A stretch of 17,458 bases of DNA from Intrasporangium_A sp051961875 (lineage in GTDB: Bacteria > Actinomycetota > Actinomycetes > Actinomycetales > Dermatophilaceae), in assembly GCF_051961875.1 (NCBI RefSeq), contig NZ_JBQCCV010000154.1, positions 1-17,458 on the forward strand, given 5' to 3'. How positions within the stretch are numbered: the stretch's first letter is position 1; each line of letters opens with the position of its first letter. The translations under genes were made by a program, and so were the position numbers. Positions 1-7,311 of the stretch are shown here, piece by piece. The notes beneath the pieces were generated by a model. The model did not search any database. It saw only the letters and a list, made by a program, of their open reading frames with translations, and was not told where the DNA came from.

Positions 1-359
1 AAGCGGGGGTGGTCGTGGGTGTGCAGCCCCGCCCGCTCGCCGCTGGCGTTGTCTTCGTGGGCTCTCGCCCCGCACACGCGGCAGATGACGTGGTGGTGGT
101 TGTCGCCGACGCGCATCTCGTAGCGGGCGGAGGAGCCGGCCGGCTCGATGCGGCGCACGATGCCGGCGTCGGTCAGCGCCGAGAGGACGTCGTAGACCGC
201 CTGCGTCGACACCTTGCCGAGATCGGCGCGGACCGCCTGCGTGATGGTGTCGGCGTCCGCGTGCGGGTGGCGGTGCAGCTGCTCCAGGACCGCGAGGCGA
301 GGCCTCGTGACGCGCAGCGCGGCATCGCGCAGGAGCGTCGTGGGGTCGGTGAGCGGCAT
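1..359 (-). CDS. furA: Fur-family transcriptional regulator (FurA-like), 3' part missing
   Basis: The gene starts at ATG 359-357 and is cut by the left window edge after 119 codons, so the C-terminal part is absent. A purine-rich GGAAGGG lies about 8 nt before the start. The visible part has the Fur winged-helix region (residues 10-75, with the recognition helix around STQAVYDVLSAL at 51-62), then a HHH cluster at 88-90 and the CxxC pair CRVC (Cys93 and Cys96), which is the usual structural zinc site. FurA proteins are metal- and peroxide-responsive repressors that normally control themselves and a neighbouring katG. A katG just beyond the left edge is plausible but not visible. The stretch after CRVCGA lacks the extra cysteines often found in FurA, so metal binding may differ. 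The family call is strong; the FurA subtype is inferred. Confidence 0.88.
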   Translation of the reverse strand, partial: MPLTDPTTLLRDAALRVTRPRLAVLEQLHRHPHADADTITQAVRADLGKVSTQAVYDVLSALTDAGIVRRIEPAGSSARYEMRVGDNHHHVICRVCGARAHEDNASGERAGLHTHDHPR

Positions 360-380
360 ACGGCCCACCCTTCCACCCAA

Positions 381-396
381 TCTGGAACGAGTCAAG
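381..396 (-). promoter_or_regulatory. FurA-box-like operator/promoter upstream of furA
   Basis: On the minus strand this reads CTTGACTCGTTCCAGA, in a locally AT-richer patch about 22-37 nt upstream of the fur start codon. It contains a TTGACT that could serve as a -35 element. From memory it resembles the AT-rich TTGACT-N-TTCCAGA-type sequence bound by FurA upstream of actinobacterial furA-katG operons, which implies autoregulation. The match is by recall and not by alignment, and no clear -10 hexamer is seen. Confidence 0.5.
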
Positions 397-451
397 AAAA
401 GTAAGCCTCTCCTCACCCCGGAGAGCGGGCCGACGCCATCCCCAGGAGGGG

Positions 452-491
452 GTGTCTAGACACGAGAAATGTCGTGTCACGACATGTCGTG
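452..491. promoter_or_regulatory. Clustered palindromes (TGTCTAGACA and TGTCGTG array), likely operator
   Basis: Three overlapping or adjacent perfect palindromes lie here. GTGTCTAGACAC is at 452-463. TGTCGTG-T-CACGACA is at 470-484. CACGACATGTCGTG is at 478-491 and shares its left arm with the previous one. The half-site TGTCGTG therefore occurs three times in alternating orientation. The cluster sits 79-118 bp before the protease start and 93-132 bp before the fur start. A dimeric repressor binding cooperatively is the simplest reading; an RNA hairpin in a 5' leader is the alternative. The remaining bases of 360-569 hold no other gene. Confidence 0.6.
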
Positions 492-569
492 CGGGGTGCC
501 CACAGCGCCACTAGCCTCACCGGAGCCGGGGCTATTGGGCCGCGGCCTCACCCTCCAAGGAGCACCCTC

Positions 570-2102
570 ATGCACCAGTTCCTCGCCAAGCGACGCCTGG
601 CGGCCACGGCCGCTGCGCTCGCCATGGTGGGCGCCGGCCTCATCGGCAGCGCCACGGGCTCGTCCGCGGCCGTCACCGACGAGCCGACCTCCACGCCGGT
701 CGTGTCCGAGTTCCCCGACGGCATGCTCATGAGCTACGTCGTCAACACCCGGATCGCCAACCCGGGTCAGACCCGTCTCGCCGAGCGGGCCGTCGAGGCC
801 GCCGGCGGCGTCGTCGTCCAGTCCTGGCCGCAGATCGGCGTCGTCATCGCCCACTCCGACCGCGCGGCCTTCCGCGCGAACGTCGTCGCGAAGGGCGGCA
901 ACGCCGTCGCCTCCGTCGGCGCGACCCGCACCGCCGGCGTCTCCGAAGGCACGCCGGCTGCGGTCGCACCGCCGTGGGGCCCGGGCGCCAACGGCTACAA
1001 GAAGGGCGCCAAGAAGCCGGACAACGGCGACCTGCCGTCCGACCCGTCGCCCGCCGAGGGAACCGACCCCAGCGAGGGCTCCCAGTGGGACATGCAGATG
1101 ATCAAGGCCCCGCAGGCGCAGCAGCTGTCGGACGGTAACCGCAACGTCCTCGTCGGTGTCCTCGACAGCGGCATCTCGCCGACGCACCCCGACCTCAAGG
1201 ACAACATCGACGTCGCCGACTCCGTCAGCTGCGTCGACGCCGGTCGTCCCGACCTGACGCCGCTCGCCTGGCGGCCGACGACGAGCGACCACGGCACCCA
1301 CGTCGCCGGCACCATCGCCGCCGCCCGCAACAAGGTCGGCATCGTCGGGGTCGCCCCCAACGTGCGGATGGCCTCGGTCAAAGTCGTCAACAACGACGGC
1401 TTCATCTACCCGGAGTACGCCATCTGCGGCTTCGTCTGGGCCGGCATGAAGCACATGGACGTGACGAACAACTCCTACTACGTCGACCCGTTCGAGTTCT
1501 GGTGTGACGACCAGAGCGACCAGGCGGCGAGCAAGGAGGCCGTCCGGCGCGCCGTGGCATGGGCCACGTCGCAGGGTGTCGTCAACGTCGCAGCAGCCGG
1601 CAACTCGAACTACGACATGGCGAACAAGACGGTCGACAAGGGCAGCCCCAACGACGCGCCCAAGCCGACCGTGCGCACGATCAACAGCCACTGCAACGAC
1701 ATCCCGGCCGAGCTCGACGGTGTCGTCACGGTCGCGTCCCTGCAGCGGGTCGGCTCGACGCTCGACAGCGTCCGGTCGTCCTTCTCCAACTACGGCCTCG
1801 GCAAGATCGACGTCGCCGCCCCCGGCTCGTCGATCTACTCGACGACGTGGAACACGCGTACGGGCGCGGACGGCTACGGCACCAAGAGCGGCACGTCGAT
1901 GGCGAGCCCGCACGTCGCCGGCGTCATGGCCCAGATGAAGTCGGCACACCCGACCTGGGACCCGGCCACCATGGTTGCCGAGCTCAAGGCGCGCGCCACC
2001 GCCAAGCCGTGCCCGGCCAACACCGCGGCCTGCACCGGCACCCCCGACGACAACAGCTTCTTCGGAGCCGGGGTCGTCGACACCCTCGCCGTCGTCCAGT
2101 GA
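570..2102 (+). CDS. Secreted S8 family (subtilisin-like) serine protease
   Basis: This is a 510-residue preproprotein. The start at ATG 570 has AAGGAG 7 nt upstream and places a Sec signal peptide at the N-terminus (KRR, a hydrophobic core, then a likely cut near the SSAA at 31-34). Residues about 50-125 look like an I9-type inhibitory propeptide. The catalytic triad of family S8 is complete: Asp199 in VLDSGI, His241 in DHGTHVAG and Ser443 in GTSMASPHVAG, with the oxyanion Asn345 in AAAGN. The protein ends soon after the catalytic domain, with no extra C-terminal domain or cell-wall anchor, so it is probably released outside the cell. It is transcribed alone and converges on the nitrite reductase unit across a strong hairpin. 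Substrate is unknown. An in-frame extension to 474 exists, but it would bury the signal peptide. Confidence 0.93.
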   Translation: MHQFLAKRRLAATAAALAMVGAGLIGSATGSSAAVTDEPTSTPVVSEFPDGMLMSYVVNTRIANPGQTRLAERAVEAAGGVVVQSWPQIGVVIAHSDRAAFRANVVAKGGNAVASVGATRTAGVSEGTPAAVAPPWGPGANGYKKGAKKPDNGDLPSDPSPAEGTDPSEGSQWDMQMIKAPQAQQLSDGNRNVLVGVLDSGISPTHPDLKDNIDVADSVSCVDAGRPDLTPLAWRPTTSDHGTHVAGTIAAARNKVGIVGVAPNVRMASVKVVNNDGFIYPEYAICGFVWAGMKHMDVTNNSYYVDPFEFWCDDQSDQAASKEAVRRAVAWATSQGVVNVAAAGNSNYDMANKTVDKGSPNDAPKPTVRTINSHCNDIPAELDGVVTVASLQRVGSTLDSVRSSFSNYGLGKIDVAAPGSSIYSTTWNTRTGADGYGTKSGTSMASPHVAGVMAQMKSAHPTWDPATMVAELKARATAKPCPANTAACTGTPDDNSFFGAGVVDTLAVVQ

Positions 2103-2106
2103 CACG

Positions 2107-2132
2107 GTCCTGACGTCGCAGTCCTGACGTCG
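2107..2132 (+). repeat. 12-bp tandem-like direct repeat after the protease stop
   Basis: GTCCTGACGTCG occurs at 2107-2118 and again at 2121-2132, separated by 2 nt. It lies between the protease stop codon and the terminator hairpin. It may be a small duplication, and no function is apparent. Confidence 0.7.
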
Positions 2133-2135
2133 GGG

Positions 2136-2173
2136 CGCTGGGCCCGCACCGCACTCGCGGTGCGGGCCCAGCG
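2136..2173. terminator. Bidirectional hairpin terminator
   Basis: A perfect 17-bp stem (arms 2136-2152 and 2157-2173) closes on the 4-nt loop ACTC. It sits between the stop of the protease (plus) and the stop of the nitrite reductase gene (minus), so it can serve both. There is no U tract, which is common for actinobacterial intrinsic terminators. Confidence 0.85.
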
Positions 2174-2187
2174 GCATACTGCGTCGG

Positions 2188-4839
2188 CTACGGCGTGACC
2201 GCGAAGATGCCGCGGGCCCCGCGCTCGGCGTAGGTCATGATGTGGTTCACGAGCGAATAGTGCCCGGCCTCGGGGAAGGTCAGCTCGACGAATCCGCCCT
2301 GGGCAGGGAGCAGGTCCAGCGACTGCGAGCCGCCGGTGTGCGAGCCCGGCGGGTCGAGGGGGCCGCGGCCGTCCTTGAGGAGGTAGGTCCCCTCCTTGTA
2401 GACGGTGTCGAACTGGGCGCCGACGACGTGGAAGGACAGCGGCCGGCTCGGGCCGACGTCGAGGACCCAGATCCGGACCCGCTCGCCGACCTTGGCGGTG
2501 AGGGGCCGGTCGACGTACTGGTTCACGAAGCCGTTGAACATGATGGCGTCGGGCTGGTCCGCGGCGACCTTCGTCGCGTTGACCGGGTCGCCCTGAGCAC
2601 CGAGGTAGAGCTCGGACTGGGTGATGACGTAGGAGCGGCCGACCTGCGGCAGGCCGGGGGGCTCGATGACGACGGCGCCGGCCATCCCGGCCGCGATGTG
2701 GGTCGACATCGGCATCGTCGAGCAGTGGTACATCCACACGCCGGAGCGCTGGGCCGTGAAGCGGTAGACGAGCGACTGGCCCGGCTGGATCGTGCGCATC
2801 GGGCCGTCCGGCGCGAGGTCGCTCGCGTGGAAGTCGATGGAGTGGCCCATCGCGCCTTTGTTGACGAGGGTCACCTCGAAGGTGTCGCCCACCCGGCCGT
2901 GCAGGACCGGCCCCACCGACGACCCGTTGTAGGTCCAGCGGGTCTGCGTCACCCCGGGCGCCACCTCGGTCTTGACGTCCTCGACCGTGAGGGTCAGCTT
3001 GTGCACCTTCTCGCTGGTCAGCGGCGGCAGAACGGGGTCGTATGCCGTGAAGCCGGCTGGCCACTGCTTCATGAAGTCGATCGCGGGGCTGGGTCCGCTC
3101 GCGCCGGAGTGCGCCATGCCTGGCATCTCGGATCCGTTCGCTCCGGACGCCGACTCGGTGGCGCTCGCGCCGACGGCCTTGACCTTGAAGACCATGCCCA
3201 TCTGGCGGTGGCCGACGACCGAGCACCAGCCGTCGATGGACGAGCCGACGACGCCGACATCGACGGTCCCCTTCTGCCCCGGGGAGAGGCGGCCGCTCGT
3301 CACCCCGTTCGCGAGGACGAGGTCGTGCACGTCCTTGGCATCGGTGTTGACCAGGTTGATGACGAGCTTGTCGCCGACGGGGACCGACACCTCCGACGGC
3401 TGGAAGCGCATGTCCTTGGCGGTCACGTTGACCGTGGTCGTGTGGCCGGTGGGCGTGACCGAGCTGGTGGCCCCTTGGCCGGCCGCGCTGGTCAGCCCGG
3501 CCGCGGCGGGGTCGAGGCCGACGCCGAGCGTTGCCCCGACGGCGATCACCGCCACTCCGGCGATGAGCTGCGGACGTGACCACGTCCTCGGAGCCGTCTC
3601 GACGTGCCGCACGCCAGCCGTCGCCGGCTGGCCCTCGAGGGCGCGCTTCGCCTTGATCGACGCGTAGATGCCTCGGAGCATGAGTGGGATCGAGACGGCG
3701 AGCGCGGCGAGGGTCAGCACCGACAGGACGACCCGCACGAGGCTGGGGACGGGCAGCAGGCACAGCGCGAGCCCGAGGTTCGCCACCACGACCCGCAGCG
3801 TGCTCCACCGCTCCAGCTCGGTCATCCCGGCCCGGAGCACGGAGGGACCGCCACCGATGACCACGGGGAGCAGGTAGCTGAGCGCGCCGAGCAGCACCTG
3901 CAGCGCGAAGCCGACCACGAAGATCGCCGTGAGCAGGCCGTAGTGGTCGGCGAGCGCCGCCCACGACCCGCGGGCGACGAGGGACCAGGCCATGAGGACG
4001 AGGCCCGCCGGGAGCCACACGAGCCCGGCGCCGGCGGACATGGTCGGGAACGCCATCGGCGGCCGCTGGCGGGCGGCGGTGAGGATCGGCCGGTAGACCC
4101 ACAGAGTGCCGATGAGGTAGACGACGATTCCGACCGTGCCGAGCAGGGCGTGGTCGACGATGGGCCCGAGCACCACGAGCAGCAGCCCGGCCGCGAGGAT
4201 CGGCAGGGCGCGCTGCGAGGCGGACTCGGCGTTCGGCGCCATCCGGGTGCGCAGCATCGTCGGCCACAGCGTGACGAGGGTGCCGAGCACGGTCAGTCCG
4301 ATCCAGCCGAGCAGGTTGGTCATCGTGTGGGCGACGAGCAGCCGGCCGTGCCATGGGTCGCCGAGCCCGCGCGCGAGGAGGACGCCGAAGGTCGCTCCCA
4401 CGGGCAACAGCAGCGCCGCGACGATGTAGTAGCGCACCGTGATCCGGAACCGGCCCGGCAGCGCCGCCCGGAGCCGTCGGACGAGCATGACCGCGTGCCA
4501 GATCACGGCGGTCGAGATCAGGGTCGCGCCGGCGACCGTCAGCGGCCAGATCGTCGCGGGCACCCCGACGAAGACGGCGATGGCGCCGAGCTGGAAGACG
4601 CCGAGGCGCATCGACTGGAGGCGCCGCTCCTCGAACCCGGCGCGGGTCTTGAGGAGGGCGTCGGTGAAGTGGACGCTCCACACCATCGCGGCATGGGTCA
4701 GCGCGCCGAGGACGACGAGGTGGACCATCAGCCACCGCGACGACGCGAAGAAGGGATGCACCAGGCTGACCACGAAGGCGGCGAAGAGCCAGATGACGAC
4801 GGGCCGGTCGCGCATGAACCACGATCCGCGGGTGCTCAT
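2188..4839 (-). CDS. nirK: Membrane-anchored cupredoxin/copper nitrite reductase fusion (NirK/AniA-like)
   Basis: An 883-residue three-part protein. Residues 1 to about 440 are a polytopic membrane domain with histidines in or near helices (His40, His49, His57, and AHTMTNLLGW further on), resembling NnrS/heme-copper-type membrane proteins. Residues about 455-555 are a cupredoxin with type 1 copper ligands His505, Cys539, His544 and a nearby Met (547 or 549). Residues about 580-883 are a two-cupredoxin nitrite reductase module. Its type 1 ligands are His666, Cys706, His714 and Met719; its type 2 ligands are His671, His705 and His866; and the catalytic pair is Asp669 and His804 (in FHVVG). All residues needed to reduce nitrite to NO with copper are present. 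The valine two positions after His804 replaces the isoleucine of classical enzymes. It overlaps the upstream gene by ATGA, with GGAG just upstream. The extra cupredoxin probably relays electrons. The alternative is a general multicopper oxidase, but the ligand pattern argues against that. Confidence 0.9.
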   Translation of the reverse strand: MSTRGSWFMRDRPVVIWLFAAFVVSLVHPFFASSRWLMVHLVVLGALTHAAMVWSVHFTDALLKTRAGFEERRLQSMRLGVFQLGAIAVFVGVPATIWPLTVAGATLISTAVIWHAVMLVRRLRAALPGRFRITVRYYIVAALLLPVGATFGVLLARGLGDPWHGRLLVAHTMTNLLGWIGLTVLGTLVTLWPTMLRTRMAPNAESASQRALPILAAGLLLVVLGPIVDHALLGTVGIVVYLIGTLWVYRPILTAARQRPPMAFPTMSAGAGLVWLPAGLVLMAWSLVARGSWAALADHYGLLTAIFVVGFALQVLLGALSYLLPVVIGGGPSVLRAGMTELERWSTLRVVVANLGLALCLLPVPSLVRVVLSVLTLAALAVSIPLMLRGIYASIKAKRALEGQPATAGVRHVETAPRTWSRPQLIAGVAVIAVGATLGVGLDPAAAGLTSAAGQGATSSVTPTGHTTTVNVTAKDMRFQPSEVSVPVGDKLVINLVNTDAKDVHDLVLANGVTSGRLSPGQKGTVDVGVVGSSIDGWCSVVGHRQMGMVFKVKAVGASATESASGANGSEMPGMAHSGASGPSPAIDFMKQWPAGFTAYDPVLPPLTSEKVHKLTLTVEDVKTEVAPGVTQTRWTYNGSSVGPVLHGRVGDTFEVTLVNKGAMGHSIDFHASDLAPDGPMRTIQPGQSLVYRFTAQRSGVWMYHCSTMPMSTHIAAGMAGAVVIEPPGLPQVGRSYVITQSELYLGAQGDPVNATKVAADQPDAIMFNGFVNQYVDRPLTAKVGERVRIWVLDVGPSRPLSFHVVGAQFDTVYKEGTYLLKDGRGPLDPPGSHTGGSQSLDLLPAQGGFVELTFPEAGHYSLVNHIMTYAERGARGIFAVTP

Positions 4840-6008
4840 GAGGGTCTCCGGGTCGTAGGGGTGAGAGGTATGCCGCTGGCCTTGCTTGCAGGGTCACGCT
4901 GACCCGGGTCGGTGCGTGCGGGCCGACGACGGGGCGGCCCTGCGACGGCCGCGCCGATCGCGACGACGACGAAGAGCAGCAGGGCGACCACGTTGACGAC
5001 CGAGCCGGCCTGCCAGATCGTGTGCGAGCCGGCGAGGTCGCCCGCGCCGACCCGCAGCAGCAGGCCCGCGTGCATGAGGCCGAGCGGCACCCACATGACC
5101 GCGCGATAGGGCAGCGGACGGCGGAGGACGGCGGGCAGGATGACCGGCGCGTGGGCCATCACCATCGAGATCGCGAAGCCGAGCATGACCGAGTGGACGA
5201 CGAGGTCGTAGGCGCTGCCCTTCGTCTGCGCGCCGCCGGCCAGCCAGGCGAGGGCGGCGAGGAGGAGCCAGGCGTAGCCACAGAGGAGGGCCGCCGCGCT
5301 GAACCGCGGCAGGCCCGACGACCGGATCGTCCTGCGTGCCACGTCGTGCCGGACCAGCCAGAGGACGAGTGACGCGATGACGAGGCCTGCCAGCCGGGCG
5401 CCGGCCTGGGGCCAGAGCAGCGTCGCGACGAGCGCGGTGGTGAGGCCTCCGGCGTGCAGGACCAGGGTGCGGCCGCCGGTGCTCGGCATGGCGAGCCGGG
5501 CCAGCTCGACCCGCTCCGCGCAGATGGTCAGGACGACGAAGCCGACGAGCCACGGCATGAGCCAGGGCACGTCGACGCGGAGCCACAGGACCGTCGCGAT
5601 GGCGAGGTGGACCGCGCCGAGGAGCTCGACGATGACGACGTCGTCGTGGTTGCGCCTCCAGAGGGCGGCATAGACGGCGACGAAGGCGACCGCACCGTCG
5701 ACGAGCAGGAGCTGACCGAGGGCGAGCGGCGCCGGGGTGAGGAGCGTGAGGCCGCCGAGGCCGAGGAGGAGGGGAGCGGCATACCCGAGGGGGTGGCGCA
5801 GCGCGACGGCACGCTCCATTGCGATGAGGGTGCCGAGGAAGCCGACGACCATGAGCATCCCGTGGAGGTCCCCGAGGCGTGGTGCCGACACGGGGGCGCC
5901 GAGGCCGAGGAGGAGCAGGGCGGCGTCGACCCCGGCCAGCATCGCGATGCCGGCCGGGACGAGGAAGACCGCGCGCGAGAGCGTCCGTCCGGCGCCGCGG
6001 TTTTTCAC
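4836..6008 (-). CDS. NnrS-like polytopic membrane protein
   Basis: About 390 residues and strongly hydrophobic, with roughly 10-12 membrane segments. Two features recall the NnrS family and related heme/copper membrane proteins: HGMLMVVGFLGTLIAMERAV (from His49), and a later HSVMLGFAISMVMAHAPVIL segment with paired histidines. NnrS proteins are linked to nitric oxide tolerance and denitrification. The gene overlaps the nitrite reductase gene by 4 bp (ATGA), so the two are translationally coupled and probably handle nitrite and NO together. Start choice: GTG at 6008 is preferred because an AT-rich promoter-like stretch lies directly upstream. A TTG at 6044 stays in frame and adds 12 residues, but it lacks a ribosome binding site and would place that promoter inside the gene. 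The last 40 residues are a basic, proline-rich cytoplasmic tail. Confidence 0.82.
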   Translation of the reverse strand: MKNRGAGRTLSRAVFLVPAGIAMLAGVDAALLLLGLGAPVSAPRLGDLHGMLMVVGFLGTLIAMERAVALRHPLGYAAPLLLGLGGLTLLTPAPLALGQLLLVDGAVAFVAVYAALWRRNHDDVVIVELLGAVHLAIATVLWLRVDVPWLMPWLVGFVVLTICAERVELARLAMPSTGGRTLVLHAGGLTTALVATLLWPQAGARLAGLVIASLVLWLVRHDVARRTIRSSGLPRFSAAALLCGYAWLLLAALAWLAGGAQTKGSAYDLVVHSVMLGFAISMVMAHAPVILPAVLRRPLPYRAVMWVPLGLMHAGLLLRVGAGDLAGSHTIWQAGSVVNVVALLLFVVVAIGAAVAGPPRRRPARTDPGQRDPASKASGIPLTPTTRRPS

Positions 6009-6035
6009 GGTCCTAACTGTAGATAAAACGTGCAG
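6009..6035 (-). promoter_or_regulatory. AT-rich promoter of the nnrS-like/nirK unit, possibly leaderless
   Basis: On the minus strand the GC-rich context gives way to an AT-rich stretch, TTTTATCTACAGTTAGGACC, directly before GTG 6008. TACAGT (6021-6016) lies 7 nt before the start codon, the spacing expected for a leaderless transcript. TATCTA (6025-6020) is an alternative -10. No strong dyad for an NO-responsive repressor is seen. Confidence 0.5.
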
Positions 6036-6058
6036 GGCCGCCAAACCCGGGGTCGGTG

Positions 6059-6070
6059 CCCCGGCCGGGG
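6059..6070. repeat. Perfect GC palindrome downstream of the hydrolase gene
   Basis: CCCCGGCCGGGG is a 12-bp perfect palindrome in the 69-bp gap between the hydrolase stop and the nnrS-like start. It may contribute to a weak terminator for the hydrolase transcript; it is too short to be sure. Confidence 0.35.
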
Positions 6071-6077
6071 GGACCGG

Positions 6078-7169
6078 TCAGGCCTGAACCGGCGGCAGGC
6101 CGTCTCCCGGCGCCCGCTCGAGCAGGGCCATCAGCTCGTCGGCCACCCGCCCCGGCGCCTCGAGCGGGATGCCGTGGCCGATGCCCTCCAGGGCCACCTC
6201 GTTCACCTGCCCGCCGCCCGCCTGGTAGTCGGCGAGGACCGCGCGCATCTGCCCGACCATCGGCTGGGGCGGGAGGACCTCGGCGCCCGGCCAGCCCGGG
6301 ATCGCGCCCATCTCGCCGAGGGTGGCGAGGTCGAAGAGGGACCGGTCGGAGACGACCTGGTCCTCGGTGCCGTGCAGCCACGTGTTCGGCGGCTTGGTCT
6401 CGAGCGCGACGATGCCCGAGGCGTCATAGTGGTCCGGCGTCATCGTGTTGAGGATGCCAAAGGTGCCCGGGGCCGCGCCGGGCCAGTTCTCGGAGGGGGT
6501 GGTCGATCCGGGGTAGAAGTCCTCGCCGGTGCGGGTGGTGAGCAGCTCGCCGAGGAGGAACTCCTCGTCGACGTTCTCGGCGTTGGCGCCGGCGCCGAAG
6601 AAGGTCCGCATCACGACCCTGGGGCTCGTCTGCGGGTCGTCCTCGCTCCGGTCCCCGGCGGCGAGCCGGACGACGAACTGCGGGTTGGCCCCACCCGCGC
6701 CGGAGGCGGCCGCGTCGGGGAAGCACAGGGTGCCGTCGTCGCCCTTCGTGCCGCCGAACCCGTATGGCGAGAGCGGCGCGATGAGCACGAGCCCACCAAG
6801 GTCGGCGGGGTGGGTCAGGAGGTACTGCTGCAGGACGCCGCCGCCCATCGACCAGCCCGCGGCGACGAGCCGCGAGTCCGTGAGCTCGAGCGCCTCGAGG
6901 AGGCTGCGGACGTCCTCGACCATGTCGGCGAGCCCGTTCGTCGCGGTCACCGGCTCGGCGTCGGTCTTCCCGAACCCGCGCATGTCGGGGGCGATGACCC
7001 GCACGTCGTCCGGCAGCCGCTCGGCGACATACCTCCAGAAGCCGCCGGTGGTGAGGTTGCCATGGATGAGCAGGACGGGCCGGCCGTCCTCGGGGCCGGA
7101 GGTCCAGACGTTCATGGTCAGGCGCGACGTCACGACGAGTGAGGGCGCGAGCTCGGGCACAGCAGTCAC
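6078..7169 (-). CDS. Alpha/beta-fold hydrolase
   Basis: 363 residues. An oxyanion HG motif (LLIHGN, near residue 36) is followed by the nucleophile elbow GWSMGG with Ser107, the acid Asp270 in GTEDQVVSD and the base His332 in GIGHGIPLEAP. This is a complete catalytic triad in the usual order. There is no signal peptide, so it is probably cytoplasmic. The protein is longer than the common 260-300 residues, with an enlarged cap region between about 140 and 255 (PYGFGGTKGDDG onward) that would define the substrate, which cannot be read from sequence. The start is GTG at 7169 with GAAGGGA about 5 nt upstream. It lies upstream of the nnrS-like gene on the same strand with a 69-bp gap, but that gene seems to have its own promoter. 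It is divergent from the DoxX-like gene. Confidence 0.9.
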   Translation of the reverse strand: MTAVPELAPSLVVTSRLTMNVWTSGPEDGRPVLLIHGNLTTGGFWRYVAERLPDDVRVIAPDMRGFGKTDAEPVTATNGLADMVEDVRSLLEALELTDSRLVAAGWSMGGGVLQQYLLTHPADLGGLVLIAPLSPYGFGGTKGDDGTLCFPDAAASGAGGANPQFVVRLAAGDRSEDDPQTSPRVVMRTFFGAGANAENVDEEFLLGELLTTRTGEDFYPGSTTPSENWPGAAPGTFGILNTMTPDHYDASGIVALETKPPNTWLHGTEDQVVSDRSLFDLATLGEMGAIPGWPGAEVLPPQPMVGQMRAVLADYQAGGGQVNEVALEGIGHGIPLEAPGRVADELMALLERAPGDGLPPVQA

Positions 7170-7229
7170 GACGATCCCTTCAGAGGTCCGACATGTGGTT
7201 CCTGTCTAGCACCGACCCCCCGCCGCCGT

Positions 7230-7283
7230 CACGGTCCCAGAACGGTGCGAGAGACTGGGCACTTGCCACCCGGCGGGACCGTG
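7230..7283. repeat. Inverted repeat in the hydrolase/DoxX divergent intergenic region
   Basis: CACGGTCCC (7230-7238) and GGGACCGTG (7275-7283) form a perfect 9-bp inverted repeat separated by 36 bp. It lies in the 142-bp divergent control region. It could be a pair of regulator half-sites or a leader hairpin of the DoxX-like transcript. A TAGACA on the minus strand (7208-7203) might be a -10 for the hydrolase. Confidence 0.4.
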
Positions 7284-7311
7284 CCGGGCCGTCGCAGAGA
7301 AGGAGTGCCCC

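Noticed and set aside
469..732. Short plus-strand frame starting inside the palindrome array
   Set aside because: It overlaps the protease start in another frame. The AGGAGG at 444-449 is about 19 nt from its ATG, too far, and the product is low-complexity.
477..2177. Long open frame on the minus strand (566 codons) opposite the protease
   Set aside because: It is antisense to a protease with a full catalytic triad. Its translation is a valine/arginine/aspartate-rich low-complexity string typical of the third-position GC shadow.
1874..4897. 1007-codon minus-strand frame overlapping the nitrite reductase
   Set aside because: It is in a different frame from the nitrite reductase and is rich in Arg/Pro/Ala with no domain; it is a GC-driven shadow.
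3604..4902. 432-codon plus-strand frame
   Set aside because: It is antisense to the membrane domain of the nitrite reductase fusion and consists of charged low-complexity sequence without recognisable motifs.
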